This document shows positions 1 through 9,703 of a DNA stretch of 64,000 bases, piece by piece; within the stretch, counting starts at the first letter, position 1; the number at the start of each line of letters is the position of its first letter. Below the pieces are notes generated by a model. That model had not been told where the DNA came from and searched no databases. It was given only the letters and a program-made list of their open reading frames with translations. Origin of the DNA: Halomonas korlensis (lineage in GTDB: Bacteria > Pseudomonadota > Gammaproteobacteria > Pseudomonadales > Halomonadaceae); contig NZ_FPBP01000005.1 of the NCBI RefSeq assembly GCF_900116705.1, forward strand, positions 124,001-188,000. The letters are read 5' to 3'. The translations under genes were made by a program, and so were the position numbers.

Positions 1-1440
1 GCCGTGCTCCTTGCCGGCCGCACGCAGCTCCTTTTCGATGAGATTGGTGAGCTTGGCTTCGCTGCCCAGCAGCGCCTGGAGGGATTTCCGCTCGGCTTCC
101 AGCGCGTCCTGCTCGCCGCGAATCTTCATTTCCTCGAGCTTGGCGAGATGGCGAAGGCGCAGTTCGAGGATCGCCTCGGCCTGGCGGTCGCTGAGGTCAA
201 AGGCCGCGATCAGCGCCGCCTTGGGTTCGTCCTCCTCGCGGATGATGCGGATGACTTCGTCGAGATTGAGATAGGCGGCCAGCAGCCCCTCGAGAATATG
301 CAGGCGGTCCTCGACCTTGCCCAGGCGGTGCTCGAGGCGTCGGCGTACCGTGGTGCGCCGGAATTTCAGCCACTCGCCAAGCATGTCCGGCAGCGGCATC
401 ACCCGCGGGCGGCCATCGAGACCGATGACGTTCATGTTGACGCGGATGTTCTTCTCGAGGTCGGTGGTGGCGAACAGGTGCGCCATCAAGGCCTCGACAT
501 CGACGCGGTTGGAGCGTGGCTCGATCAACAGGCGAGTCGGCTCCTCGTGGGTCGACTCGTCGCGCAGGTCGGCCACCATCGGCAGTTTCTTGGCCTGCAT
601 CTGCGCGGCGATCTGCTCGAGCACCTTGGAGCCGCTGACCTGGTAGGGCAGTGCGGTGACCACGATGCTGCCCTCCTCCATCACGTAGCGGGCACGCAGC
701 TTCACCGAGCCCCGGCCACTCTCGTAGAGTTTGCGCAGGTCGCTGCGCGGCGTGATGATCTCCGCCTCGGTCGGAAAGTCCGGCGCCGGCACGTGCTCGA
801 TCAGCTCCGCCGTGGTCGCCTCGGGATGACGCAGCAGGTAGCAGGTAGCCTCGACCACCTCGCTGACGTTATGCGGCGGGATATCCGTGGCCATGCCCAC
901 CGCAATACCGGTGCCGCCATTGAGCAGCACGTGGGGCAGCCGCGACGGCAGCACCACCGGCTCGTTCATGGTGCCGTCGAAGTTGGGCGTCCAGTCCACC
1001 GTGCCCTGGCCGAGCTCGGCGAGCAGCACCTCGGCGAACTTCGACAACCGCGCCTCGGTGTAGCGCATGGCGGCAAACGACTTGGGATCGTCGGGACTGC
1101 CCCAGTTGCCCTGGCCGTCGACCAGCGGGTAGCGATAGCTGAACGGCTGGGCCATCAGCACCATGGCCTCGTAGCAGGCGCTGTCGCCGTGGGGATGGAA
1201 CTTGCCCAGCACGTCGCCGACGGTACGCGCCGACTTCTTGTACTTGGCATTGGCGGACAGCGCCAGCTCGCGCATGGCGTAGACGATGCGCCGCTGCACC
1301 GGCTTCATGCCGTCGCCGATGTGCGGCAGCGCCCGGTCGAGAATCACGTACATCGAATAGTCGAGGTACGCCTTCTCGGAATACTCGCGCAACGAAAGGC
1401 GCTCGACATCGCCTTCCGCCACCTGGATATCCATGGTCAT
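1..1440 (-). CDS. parC: DNA topoisomerase IV subunit A (3' end outside window)
   Basis: ParC is the DNA breakage-reunion subunit of topoisomerase IV, which decatenates daughter chromosomes together with ParE. The first 480 codons are visible and the C-terminal part runs off the left edge. Residues 79-91 contain [13 protein letters not shown], so the two main quinolone-resistance positions (E. coli S80 and E84, here S87 and E91) have wild-type residues. The catalytic tyrosine is Y127 in [11 protein letters not shown]. The start at 1440 has AAAGGG upstream; a second in-frame ATG lies two codons later. It sits 13 bp downstream of parE on the same strand, so the two subunits are almost certainly co-transcribed. 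In E. coli parE and parC are separated by other genes, so direct adjacency is a small difference. Identity is certain; only the end is missing. Confidence 0.97.
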   Translation of the reverse strand, partial: MTMDIQVAEGDVERLSLREYSEKAYLDYSMYVILDRALPHIGDGMKPVQRRIVYAMRELALSANAKYKKSARTVGDVLGKFHPHGDSACYEAMVLMAQPFSYRYPLVDGQGNWGSPDDPKSFAAMRYTEARLSKFAEVLLAELGQGTVDWTPNFDGTMNEPVVLPSRLPHVLLNGGTGIAVGMATDIPPHNVSEVVEATCYLLRHPEATTAELIEHVPAPDFPTEAEIITPRSDLRKLYESGRGSVKLRARYVMEEGSIVVTALPYQVSGSKVLEQIAAQMQAKKLPMVADLRDESTHEEPTRLLIEPRSNRVDVEALMAHLFATTDLEKNIRVNMNVIGLDGRPRVMPLPDMLGEWLKFRRTTVRRRLEHRLGKVEDRLHILEGLLAAYLNLDEVIRIIREEDEPKAALIAAFDLSDRQAEAILELRLRHLAKLEEMKIRGEQDALEAERKSLQALLGSEAKLTNLIEKELRAAGKEHG

Positions 1441-1453
1441 TCAGTGAGCCCTT

Positions 1454-3334
1454 TCATACGTCGATGTCGGCGAGGTTGCCATAGTCTTCGAGCCAGCTCT
1501 TGCGATCGGCGGAGCGCTTCTTGGCCAGCAGCATGTCCATCATCTCCATGGTGCCGTCGCCGGCTTCGCGAGTGAGCTGCACCAGGCGGCGGGTCTCCAC
1601 CGCCATGGTGGTCTCGCGCAGCTGTAGCGGGCTCATCTCGCCCAGGCCCTTGAAGCGCTGGACGTTTACCGTGCCGCGCTTGCCCTCGAGCTTGCGCAGG
1701 ATCGCCGTCTTCTCGCTCTCGTCCAGGGCGTAGTGCACCTCCTTGCCCAGATCAATGCGATACAGCGGCGGCATCGCCACGTGCACATGGCCAGAATCGA
1801 CCAGGGTCGGGAAATGGCGCACGAAAAGCGCGCACAGCAAGGTGGCGATGTGCAGACCGTCGGAATCGGCGTCGGCCAGGATACATATCTTGTGGTAGCG
1901 CAGCTTGGTGAGATCGTCGCTGCCCGGGTCCATCCCCACGGCCACGGCGATGTCGTGGACCTCCTGGGAGCCGTAGATGTCGTGGGACTCCACCTCCCAG
2001 GTATTGAGGATCTTGCCGCGCAGCGGCAGGATCGCCTGGGTCTCGCGATTGCGCGCCTGCTTGGCGCTGCCGCCGGCCGAGTCGCCTTCCACCAGGAACA
2101 GCTCGCTGGCGGCCGGGTCCTGGCCCGAGCAGTCGGCCAGCTTGCCGGGTAGCGCCGGGCCGCTGGTGATCTTCTTGCGGGCGACCTTCTTGGCGCTCTT
2201 CTGGCGACGCTGGGCGGCGTTGATCACCAACTCGGCGAGCGCCTCGGCCTGATCGACATGATGATTGAGCCACAGCGAGAAGGCGTCCTTGACCACCCCG
2301 GAGACGAACCCCGCCACGGTGCGCGACGACAGCCGCTCCTTGGTCTGGCCGGCGAACTGGGGGTCGAGCATCTTCACCGAGAGCACGTAGGCGACCTTTT
2401 CCCACAGATCCTCGGCGGTCAGCTTCACGCCTCGCGGCAGCAGGCTTCGGTATTCGCAGAACTCGCGCAGCGCATCGAGCATGCCGGAGCGCAGGCCGTT
2501 GACGTGGGTGCCGCCCTGGGGCGTCGGAATCAGGTTGACGTAGCTCTCGAGCAGCGCCTCGCCGCCTTCGGGCAGCCACTGGATCGCCCAATCCACGCCG
2601 TGTTCGTCATCGGCGAAGTGGCCGATGAAGGGCGAGTCCGGCAGCACCTCATAGCCATCGGTCGCCTGGGCCAGGTAATCGCGCAGCCCATCCGCATATT
2701 GCCAGACGCTCTCGGCGCCATCGGACTCCACCAGAGTGACCTTGAGCCCCGGGCACAGCACCGCCTTGGCCCGCAGCAGGTGTTTCAGCCGCGACAGCGA
2801 CAGCTTGGGGCTGTCGAAATAGCTCGCCTCGGGCCAGAAGCGCAGCACCGTGCCGGTGGCGCGCTTGGGCGCGCTGCCGATGATGTCGAGGTCGGTGGCC
2901 TTCTCGCCGTGTTCGAAGGCCATGGCGTAGCGGTTGCCGTCGCGCAGCACCTCCACCTCGAGACGCCGCGACAAGGCGTTGACCACCGAGATGCCGACGC
3001 CGTGCAGGCCACCGGAGAAGCGGTAGCTCGATTGCGAGAACTTCCCGCCGGCATGCAGCCGCGTCATGATCAGCTCGACTCCCGACAGGCCGTGCTCCGG
3101 GTGCATGTCGATGGGCATCCCCCGGCCGTCATCGGTCACTTCGATGCCGCCGTCCTCGAACAGCCGCACGCTGATCTCGCCCGCATGGCCGGCCAGCGCC
3201 TCGTCGACGCTGTTGTCGACGACCTCCTGGACCATATGGTTGGGCCGCGAGGTGTCGGTATACATGCCGGGGCGCTTGCGCACCGGCTCGAGGCCAGAGA
3301 GGACTTCTATGGAGCTGGCACTGTATTGTGTCAT
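1454..3334 (-). CDS. parE: DNA topoisomerase IV subunit B
   Basis: ParE is the ATPase subunit of topoisomerase IV. The 626-residue length matches E. coli ParE (630). The N-terminal GHKL ATPase shows EVVDNSVDEAL at residues 37-47, with the expected catalytic Glu37 and Mg-binding Asn41, and the GGLHGVG ATP lid near residue 108. The Toprim domain carries LVEGDSAGGSA and ADADSDG, the metal-binding acidic residues. The start overlaps the stop of yqiA by 4 bp (ATGA), which suggests translational coupling and repeats the yqiA-parE order of E. coli. parC follows 13 bp downstream, so yqiA, parE and parC form one operon. Confidence 0.98.
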   Translation of the reverse strand: MTQYSASSIEVLSGLEPVRKRPGMYTDTSRPNHMVQEVVDNSVDEALAGHAGEISVRLFEDGGIEVTDDGRGMPIDMHPEHGLSGVELIMTRLHAGGKFSQSSYRFSGGLHGVGISVVNALSRRLEVEVLRDGNRYAMAFEHGEKATDLDIIGSAPKRATGTVLRFWPEASYFDSPKLSLSRLKHLLRAKAVLCPGLKVTLVESDGAESVWQYADGLRDYLAQATDGYEVLPDSPFIGHFADDEHGVDWAIQWLPEGGEALLESYVNLIPTPQGGTHVNGLRSGMLDALREFCEYRSLLPRGVKLTAEDLWEKVAYVLSVKMLDPQFAGQTKERLSSRTVAGFVSGVVKDAFSLWLNHHVDQAEALAELVINAAQRRQKSAKKVARKKITSGPALPGKLADCSGQDPAASELFLVEGDSAGGSAKQARNRETQAILPLRGKILNTWEVESHDIYGSQEVHDIAVAVGMDPGSDDLTKLRYHKICILADADSDGLHIATLLCALFVRHFPTLVDSGHVHVAMPPLYRIDLGKEVHYALDESEKTAILRKLEGKRGTVNVQRFKGLGEMSPLQLRETTMAVETRRLVQLTREAGDGTMEMMDMLLAKKRSADRKSWLEDYGNLADIDV

Positions 3335-3969
3335 GCGTCGTCGATGTCCAGTTGAGTGATGTCTCCGGGGGCCAGGCTATGGCCACCATGAGCGAAAATC
3401 GCCGGGAGATACCCCGCCAGGGCGTCGAAACCGTGGTTCCCGCCAGGATGCAGGATGGTGCGCGACCCCCGGTAGCAACGAAACGCCACGCCGGGATCGA
3501 GCGTCTCGTCGGCGGTGCCGAGCAGCACCAGATAGTGCGATGGTGTGACCCTCTCGGGGGTCAGCGCAGCGAGTTCGTCGATATGGGTGTCGGTCACGCT
3601 GAACGATTCGTCGGTATAGGGATTGGCAAACGCCGTCCCCACCCAGTCCGTCACCAGTTGCGCCGGCGCCACCGCCGGGTTGATCAATGCCGCCCGCAAC
3701 GCGTGTCGCTCGGCCAGGCACGTGGCCAGAAAACCGCCCATCGAACTGCCGACGACCAGCGGCGTCGGGCCCAGGCCGGCAAGTCGAGCCTCGGCCAGGG
3801 CCAGCGCCGCCACCGGACGATGCGGCAACTGCGGCGACTCGCAGACGACCCCCAGCGCAGCGCAGGCCGCGCGCACCAGCCCCGCCTTGGGCGAGGCGCT
3901 GCCACTGTTGAAACCATGCAGATAGAGAACGCCGCTGGCGGATGGCGCCGTCAGCGAAGGACTCAGCAT
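3331..3969 (-). CDS. yqiA: YqiA-type alpha/beta-hydrolase esterase
   Basis: This 212-residue alpha/beta hydrolase of the YqiA family is a small cytoplasmic esterase of unknown natural substrate. LYLHGFNS at residues 15-22 is the oxyanion-hole strand, GSSMGG gives the nucleophile Ser76, and the C-terminal GGNHGF gives the catalytic His. E. coli YqiA is 193 residues and is also directly upstream of parE. The ATG at 3969 is preferred because AGGGG lies about 7 nt upstream; a TTG at 3987 would add six residues but has no ribosome-binding site. The stop overlaps the parE start by 4 bp. Confidence 0.9.
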   Translation of the reverse strand: MLSPSLTAPSASGVLYLHGFNSGSASPKAGLVRAACAALGVVCESPQLPHRPVAALALAEARLAGLGPTPLVVGSSMGGFLATCLAERHALRAALINPAVAPAQLVTDWVGTAFANPYTDESFSVTDTHIDELAALTPERVTPSHYLVLLGTADETLDPGVAFRCYRGSRTILHPGGNHGFDALAGYLPAIFAHGGHSLAPGDITQLDIDDA

Positions 3970-3997
3970 ACCGCAACCCCTGTACAAACAGCCAGCC

Positions 3998-5671
3998 TCA
4001 TCGCGATCCCTGTTCCGCCGCCCAGACCGCCTCGATCAGGGCGCGCGTGGACTCGTCCATGGCCTCAAGCCCCTCATGGTGCTCGAGGATGTGCTGGGTT
4101 TCTCCGGCGATCTGCTTACCGAGTTCCACTCCCCACTGGTCGAAGGGATTGATATCCCAGATGGTCGCCTGGACGAACACCTTATGCTCGTAGAGCGCGA
4201 TCAGCGCGCCCAGGGTCGCTGGCGTGAGGCGATCGAGCAATAGCGTACTAGAGGGCTGATTGCCACGGTAGCGCTTGTGGCCGGGCCTTGGACCGTCGTC
4301 GGCGATGGCGTCGTCGCCCAGCATCAGCACCCGCGACTGCGCGAAGCAGTTGGCCAGCGTCAGGCGATGCTGGCCCATCAGGTGGTGTCGCGTCGCCTCG
4401 TCGGTGACGTCGTCGTAGCGCACCAGGGGCGCGATGAAGTCGCACTCGACGGCCTGGGTGCCCTGATGCAGCAGCTGGTAGAAGGCGTGCTGGGCATTGG
4501 GTCCGAGCTGGCCCCAGAGCACCGGGCAGGTGGAATAGTTCACCTTGTCGCCGTCGTGCGTCACCGACTTGCCGTTGGACTCCATTTCCAGCTGCTCGAG
4601 ATAGGCGGCGAAATACTCGAGCCGGCCATCGTAGGGCAGGATAGAATGGGCGCGGATATCCAGGAAGTTGACGTTCCAGATACCCGCCAGCGCCAGCAAG
4701 ACCGGCAGGTTGTCGGCAAGCGGTGCCTCGCGGAAATGGCGATCCATGGCGTGGGCACCCGCAAGCAGCTCGCGGAAGCGCGCCATACCCACCACCAGTG
4801 CGATGGGCAGGCCAATGCAACCCCACAGCGAATAACGGCCGCCTACCCATTCCCAGAACTCCAGCTGGTGGGCCTCGGCAATGCCCCACTCGCACATCTT
4901 CTCGGGGCTCGCCGAGACGCCGATGAAGTGCTGGCGCATCACCAAGGCGTCATCGACGCCCTCCTCATTGCCCAGGCGCGCCATCAGCCAGTCCCGCGCG
5001 GTGCGCGCGTTGGAGAGCGTATCGATGGTCGTGAAGGACTTGGAAGACAGCACGAAGAGCGTGGTCTCGGGGTTGAGCCTGGCCAGGTAATCGGCGAGCT
5101 GGGAGCCGTCCATGGTCGAGGCGAAATGAACCTCGACCTCATGGACCCCCTGGAGCCGATAATCCGACAGGGCGTGGGTCACCATCAGCGGTCCGAGATC
5201 CGAGCCGCCGACGCCGAGGTTAACCACGTGGCCAATCGCTCGCCCGGTAGCGCCGCGCCACTGCCCGGCATGGAAGCTTTCGACCATCGAAGCCATACGA
5301 TCCAGGCAGGCATGTACCGAGGGCACCAGATCATTTCCTTCCACGCGCAACGAGGCGTCCGGCGGCAGTCGCAGGGCAGTGTGAAGCGCGGGGCGATCCT
5401 CACTGCGATTGACGCGCTCGCCATCAAGCAGCGCGCGGATCGCTTCCGGCAGTTGGGCCTCCCGGGCCAGGTCAAGCAGCAGCTCCAGGGTCTCGTCGCT
5501 CCAGCGCTGCTTGGAGAGATCCAGCGTCAACCCGGCGGCGCGGTGAGTAAAGGCCGCATGCCGGCCGGGCCGGGCCGTGAACAGCTCGCGCAGGTGCGAG
5601 CCACGCATCTGCTGAGCATGCGCTGACAAGGCGCGCCACGCGTCTTGCTGGTCGATGGAAAGTCGTGTCAT
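3998..5671 (-). CDS. pgi: Glucose-6-phosphate isomerase
   Basis: Pgi interconverts glucose-6-phosphate and fructose-6-phosphate in the cytoplasm. The 557-residue length is close to E. coli Pgi (549). Diagnostic segments are VGGSDLGP near residue 155, SKSFTT near residue 208 (phosphate binding) and the C-terminal signature FDQWGVELGKQIA with the catalytic Lys. The frame is open for another 90 codons upstream, but the ATG at 5671 has a perfect AGGAGG 8 nt before it and begins MTRLSIDQQDAW, matching the family start. The gene is divergent from cmoA across 84 bp and ends 28 bp before yqiA, so it may read through into yqiA-parE-parC. Confidence 0.97.
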   Translation of the reverse strand: MTRLSIDQQDAWRALSAHAQQMRGSHLRELFTARPGRHAAFTHRAAGLTLDLSKQRWSDETLELLLDLAREAQLPEAIRALLDGERVNRSEDRPALHTALRLPPDASLRVEGNDLVPSVHACLDRMASMVESFHAGQWRGATGRAIGHVVNLGVGGSDLGPLMVTHALSDYRLQGVHEVEVHFASTMDGSQLADYLARLNPETTLFVLSSKSFTTIDTLSNARTARDWLMARLGNEEGVDDALVMRQHFIGVSASPEKMCEWGIAEAHQLEFWEWVGGRYSLWGCIGLPIALVVGMARFRELLAGAHAMDRHFREAPLADNLPVLLALAGIWNVNFLDIRAHSILPYDGRLEYFAAYLEQLEMESNGKSVTHDGDKVNYSTCPVLWGQLGPNAQHAFYQLLHQGTQAVECDFIAPLVRYDDVTDEATRHHLMGQHRLTLANCFAQSRVLMLGDDAIADDGPRPGHKRYRGNQPSSTLLLDRLTPATLGALIALYEHKVFVQATIWDINPFDQWGVELGKQIAGETQHILEHHEGLEAMDESTRALIEAVWAAEQGSR

Positions 5672-5755
5672 GCCTGCCTCCTGGACGTCCTGTCGTGCAG
5701 CCGGGACTGGCGAGGCGTAGAATACGCCCCTTTCCGCACGTTTCCGGCCAATCCC

Positions 5756-6496
5756 ATGAGTGACGCATCTTACCGTGACGCGATCTTTTCGACACCCCTG
5801 GACCGGGTGGCGAGCTTTTCCTTCGACGAGCGGGTCGTGGCCTGCTTCCCCGACATGATCCGCCGCTCGGTGCCGGGCTACGGACAGATTCTGGGCATGT
5901 TGGGCCTGATCGCTCGGCGTCACCTGCGCCACGGCGCCCATGTCTATGATCTCGGCTGCTCGCTGGCGGCCGGCGGCCTGGCGCTGGCCGGGACGCTGCC
6001 GCCGGACGCCTTCCGCTACACCGGGGTGGACCTATCGCCGGCCATGGTGAGCCAGGCGCGCGAGACGCTGACCGCGGAGTGCCCGGACCATCAGCTTGCG
6101 GTCGTCGAGGGGGATATCCGCGCCTTCGACTTCCAGCCTTCGGGAATGGTCATGCTCAACTTCACGCTGCAGTTTCTCGCCCCCGATGATCGCCTGGCCG
6201 TGCTCGAAAGGCTCTACGAGGCCCTGGAGCCCGGCGGCGTGCTGGTGCTCTCGGAGAAGATCGTCGATGCCGACGAGGCCGACAACGCCTGGCGAGTCGA
6301 GCGCTATCACGACTTCAAGCGTGCCAATGGCTACAGTGAGATGGAGATCAGCCAGAAGCGCACCGCACTCGAGAATGTGCTGCTGCCCGATACGCTGACG
6401 GCCCATCGCGACCGCCTCGCCCAGGCCGGCTTCGCGCGCTCGCTGACCTGGTTCCAGTACCTGAATTTCGCCTCGCTGGTTGCCTTCAAGGAGTGA
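5756..6496 (+). CDS. cmoA: Carboxy-S-adenosyl-L-methionine synthase
   Basis: CmoA converts SAM and prephenate into carboxy-SAM, the cofactor CmoB uses to make 5-carboxymethoxyuridine at wobble position 34 of tRNA. The 246 residues match E. coli CmoA (247). The class I methyltransferase fold shows VYDLGCSLAAGG (SAM loop), YTGVDLSPAM and VMLNFTLQFL. The ATG at 5756 begins MSDASYRDAIFS, as in the family; longer in-frame upstream extensions are out of register with homologues. In E. coli cmoA and cmoB are adjacent. Here a phospholipase D-like gene separates them, with short gaps of 27 and 20 bp, so all three are probably one transcript. Confidence 0.97.
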   Translation: MSDASYRDAIFSTPLDRVASFSFDERVVACFPDMIRRSVPGYGQILGMLGLIARRHLRHGAHVYDLGCSLAAGGLALAGTLPPDAFRYTGVDLSPAMVSQARETLTAECPDHQLAVVEGDIRAFDFQPSGMVMLNFTLQFLAPDDRLAVLERLYEALEPGGVLVLSEKIVDADEADNAWRVERYHDFKRANGYSEMEISQKRTALENVLLPDTLTAHRDRLAQAGFARSLTWFQYLNFASLVAFKE

Positions 6497-6523
6497 GCCA
6501 CACCGGCGAGGCCGGGAGGGTAT

Positions 6524-7930
6524 ATGCGTGCATGGCTCATCGGCCTGTTGCTGGCGGCCGCCACCGCCTGGCTGACCACCGCCTGGTGGCACGGTCGCAA
6601 ACCGTTGCCCCCGGGACTGCACGTGGCCGCCCCCTGGCGCCCGGCCGCAGGCGTCGGGCTGCTGCTCGACGAGACCTTCCTCGACGCCCGCGGCCGGTGG
6701 TGCCATCGCCGGGCGATCTTCGCCGAGTGGCGGCGGCTGATCGCCCAGGCTCGCCGTCTGGTGGTGATCGACCTCTTCCTGCTCGACGACGGCCCGCTCG
6801 GCCGCTTGCTGTGCCGAGCCCTGATCCGCCGCAAGGCTCAAGTGCCGGAGCTTGAGGTGCTGGTGCTGGTCGACCCCATCAACCACTGCTATGGCGGGCG
6901 CCCCGCCCCCCAGCTCGAGGCGCTGCGCCGGGCCGGGGTGCGGGTCATCAGCAGCGACCTGTCGCTTGGGCACGACCCCAACCCCGCCTGGACGGCCCTA
7001 TGGCGCGGCCTGTTCCGCCCGCTGGGCAACACCACCCGAGGCGGCTGGCTGCCCGACCCCCTGGGCCCGGGTCGTGTCACTTTGCGCAGCTATCTGGCGC
7101 TACTCAACCTCAACGCCAACCACCGCAAGACCCTGGTGGTGGACCATGGCGACGGCTGGCGAGCGGTGGTGAGCTCGGCCAACGCCGACAGCGACAGCCG
7201 CGACTACCGCAACGCCGCCCTGCGCCTGGCCGGCCCGGCCGCCCTGGACCTGCTGCACAGCGAGATGTCCCTGGCACGCCATTCCGGCCTCACCCCGCTG
7301 CCGCGCTGCCCGGCGCCGCCTCACGACGCTGCCGCCACCGCCCTGCCCCGCCTGCGGTTGCTCACCGAGGGCGCCATCCGCGACGCCTTGCTGGCCATCC
7401 TCGACGACACCCGTCCCGGCGAGACGCTCGAGCTGTGCGCCTATTACCTGGCCCACCGAGGGGTGATCCGAACACTGCTCGATGCCCACCGACGCGGCGT
7501 GACGCTACACCTGCTGCTCGACCCCAATGACAGCCACTTCGGACGCAAAAGCCCTGGCATCCCCAACCGCCAGACGGCCCGGGAGCTGGCCCGCGCGGGG
7601 CTGGCCATCCGCTGGTGCGGTGACGCCCGGGCCCATGCTCACGGCAAGTGGTTGCTGCGCCATAGCGGCGCACGCCCCGCCACCCTACTGATCGGCTCGG
7701 CCAATCTCAGCCGGCGCAGCCTTGACGATTACAACTTCGAGGCCAACATCCAGCTCGAGGCCGCCACCGACCACCCGGTGATCCACCAGGCACGGGAATG
7801 CTTCGCCCGCTACTGGCATAATCGCCACGGCGAAATCCACAGCCGCCCCTTCAGCGTTTACAACGACGCCACGGCATGGCGCTACTGGCGCTATCGCCTG
7901 ATGGAGGCCAGCGGCTGGTCCACCTTCTAG
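6524..7930 (+). CDS. Phospholipase D-like (cardiolipin synthase-type) membrane-anchored protein
   Basis: This 468-residue member of the phospholipase D superfamily has one N-terminal membrane segment (about residues 3-22), suggesting a phosphatidyltransferase or phospholipase at the inner membrane. The first HKD motif is intact: HRKTLVVD at residues 201-208, followed by SSANADSDS. The second is HGKWLLRH at residues 373-380 followed by GSANLS; His and Lys are kept but the Asp position is His. Overall layout resembles cardiolipin synthases, but I cannot assign a substrate. The ATG at 6524 has GGGAGGG 6 nt upstream. It lies between cmoA and cmoB, which have no known link to lipid metabolism, so the position is unusual. 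Confidence 0.8.
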   Translation: MRAWLIGLLLAAATAWLTTAWWHGRKPLPPGLHVAAPWRPAAGVGLLLDETFLDARGRWCHRRAIFAEWRRLIAQARRLVVIDLFLLDDGPLGRLLCRALIRRKAQVPELEVLVLVDPINHCYGGRPAPQLEALRRAGVRVISSDLSLGHDPNPAWTALWRGLFRPLGNTTRGGWLPDPLGPGRVTLRSYLALLNLNANHRKTLVVDHGDGWRAVVSSANADSDSRDYRNAALRLAGPAALDLLHSEMSLARHSGLTPLPRCPAPPHDAAATALPRLRLLTEGAIRDALLAILDDTRPGETLELCAYYLAHRGVIRTLLDAHRRGVTLHLLLDPNDSHFGRKSPGIPNRQTARELARAGLAIRWCGDARAHAHGKWLLRHSGARPATLLIGSANLSRRSLDDYNFEANIQLEAATDHPVIHQARECFARYWHNRHGEIHSRPFSVYNDATAWRYWRYRLMEASGWSTF

Positions 7931-7950
7931 TGACGCCTGCCCGGAGACCC

Positions 7951-8940
7951 ATGACCGCACCCCACCGAGATCTTTACCACGCCGTCATCGACCAGGGCCT
8001 GGACACCTGGCTAGCCCGTCTGCCCGAGCAACTCGCCCGCGGCCTGGATCGCCGACGCTACGGCGACCTGCCCGCCTGGGAGAAGTCGGTGGCCAAGCTG
8101 CCGTCGCTGCCCGCCGAGCGCCGGGTGTGCCTGGACGCCGATACCGTGACGGTGGAAATCGAGATCGACGACAGTCGGTACCGCCAGACCGAGAACCTGC
8201 TGAAGAAGCTCGCGCCTTGGCGCAAGGGCCCTTTCCGGTTGGCCGACATTCACATCGATAGCGAATGGCGCTCGGACTGGAAATGGCAGCGCGTGTCGCC
8301 GCATCTGGCCCCTCTCAAGGGGCGGCGGATTCTCGACGTGGGGGGCGGCAATGGTTATCACGCCTGGCGCATGACGGGCGCCGGCGCCGCCTTCGTGCTG
8401 GTGATCGATCCATCGCCGCGCTTCTTCTGGCAGTTCCAGGCGGTGCGCCACTTCGTCGGCGACGCCGATGGCCACCGCACCCACTTCCTGCCGGTGGGCA
8501 TCGAGGACGTACCCGAAAGGCTCGCCTTCTTCGACACGGTGTTTTCCATGGGCGTGCTCTACCATCGCCCCTCGCCGCTCGAGCACCTGCAGCAGCTCAA
8601 GGACGCCCTGCGCCCCGGCGGCGAGCTGGTGCTGGAGACCCTGGTAGTGGAGGGCGACGCTACCACCGTGCTGTTACCCGGCGAGCGTTACGCCGCCATG
8701 CCCAACGTCTACTTCCTGCCCTCCTCCGCCGCCCTTTGCCAATGGCTCGAGCGCTGTGGCTTCTTCAACGTGCGCGTCGTCGATGAAGCCGATACCCCCC
8801 TCGAGGAGCAGCGCGCGACCGAGTGGATGACCTTTCAGTCACTCGCCGACTTCCTCGACCCAGAGGACCCAGCGAAGACCCGCGAGGGTCATCCGGCGCC
8901 ACGGCGCGCGGTAGTGATCGCCAACAAACCCTATGATTGA
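7951..8940 (+). CDS. cmoB: tRNA U34 carboxymethyltransferase
   Basis: CmoB transfers the carboxymethyl group of carboxy-SAM to 5-hydroxyuridine-34 of tRNAs, giving cmo5U. It has 329 residues (E. coli 323). The core shows ILDVGGGNGYHAWRM from about residue 127 (SAM loop), VIDPSPRFFWQFQA, and FSMGVLYHRPSPLEHL, all typical of CmoB. ATG at 7951 is chosen because it has CGGAGA upstream and begins MTAPHRDLYH; a longer frame would overlap the preceding gene. It lies 20 bp after the phospholipase D-like gene. With cmoA upstream and cmoM at 17097, most of the enzymes for (m)cmo5U are in this window. Confidence 0.97.
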   Translation: MTAPHRDLYHAVIDQGLDTWLARLPEQLARGLDRRRYGDLPAWEKSVAKLPSLPAERRVCLDADTVTVEIEIDDSRYRQTENLLKKLAPWRKGPFRLADIHIDSEWRSDWKWQRVSPHLAPLKGRRILDVGGGNGYHAWRMTGAGAAFVLVIDPSPRFFWQFQAVRHFVGDADGHRTHFLPVGIEDVPERLAFFDTVFSMGVLYHRPSPLEHLQQLKDALRPGGELVLETLVVEGDATTVLLPGERYAAMPNVYFLPSSAALCQWLERCGFFNVRVVDEADTPLEEQRATEWMTFQSLADFLDPEDPAKTREGHPAPRRAVVIANKPYD

Positions 8941-8962
8941 CAGGGTTAAATACCTGACATGA

Positions 8963-9637
8963 TTAGCGCCTGAGAATGGCGAGCCACCTGCCCAGGTTCA
9001 GCAGGCTCGCCAGCGAAGCTGCCACATACGTAAAGGCGCAGGCGGTCAGCACATGTCGGGCACCGGGCATATCATAGGGCGGAATGTACCCCTTCAGGAG
9101 TGGCAGCGCCCGCTGGAAGCTGGCGTCGAACTCCACCGGCAGCGTGACCAGGTGTACCAGCGCCGCGGTACCGAAGCTTGCCACCGCGGCCAGCAGCACG
9201 ATGAGCATGCCGCCCGGCGTACGCGTCAGCAGAAGCAGCACGGGAGCGGCCATCATCAATAGGCTGCCGAGCTTCTCGGCCTGCTGGGCCACCCGCACCA
9301 GCCGGGTTCGCGCCAGCAACGGGGTGTAGCCGCAATGATGCTGGATAGCGTGCCCTACCTCATGCGCCGCCACCGTCACGGCCGTCAGCGAGCGACCCTC
9401 GAAATGCTGACGGGAAAGACGTACACGCCGCGCCTGGGGATCGTAGTGATCGCCCCGTTCGGTAAGCTCCACCTTCACCTCGTTGATACCCATTCGCGCC
9501 AGCAGGTGCTCGGCCAGTTCGCCGCCGCTGCCAGGGTAGTCGTTTCGCGGTCCAGCATGGCGGTCGAGCACCCACTTCGCCCAGAGATTGGGCAACAGAA
9601 AGATGGCCAACAGCAGGACGATCACTAACACCATCAT
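8963..9637 (-). CDS. YugP-type zinc-dependent membrane peptidase
   Basis: This putative integral-membrane metallopeptidase has about 224 residues. An N-terminal hydrophobic helix is followed by a soluble part with AAHEVGHAIQHH near residue 93, the HExxH zinc site with a further His. Two or three membrane helices follow (near LLMMAAPVLLLLT and the C-terminus). The layout matches the YugP family of zinc peptidases, whose substrates are unknown. Start: ATG at 9637 with AGGTG upstream; GTG at 9646 and ATG at 9634 are alternatives. It converges with cmoB and follows the APP1-like gene on the same strand with a 66-bp gap. Confidence 0.83.
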   Translation of the reverse strand: MMVLVIVLLLAIFLLPNLWAKWVLDRHAGPRNDYPGSGGELAEHLLARMGINEVKVELTERGDHYDPQARRVRLSRQHFEGRSLTAVTVAAHEVGHAIQHHCGYTPLLARTRLVRVAQQAEKLGSLLMMAAPVLLLLTRTPGGMLIVLLAAVASFGTAALVHLVTLPVEFDASFQRALPLLKGYIPPYDMPGARHVLTACAFTYVAASLASLLNLGRWLAILRR

Positions 9638-9703
9638 GACGAGCACCTGCGCCAGGCGGCCCGAGGCCGGGTATCGGTGGGGAATTGTCTCGTAAGAGGC
9701 GAC

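Noticed and set aside
4-1575. 523-codon open frame opposite parC
   Set aside because: Shadow of the GC-rich parC coding strand; no family features, while the minus strand is unmistakable ParC.
2258-3355. 365-codon open frame opposite parE
   Set aside because: Antisense shadow; no recognisable protein features.
4277-5626. 449-codon open frame opposite pgi
   Set aside because: Antisense shadow of a highly conserved enzyme gene.
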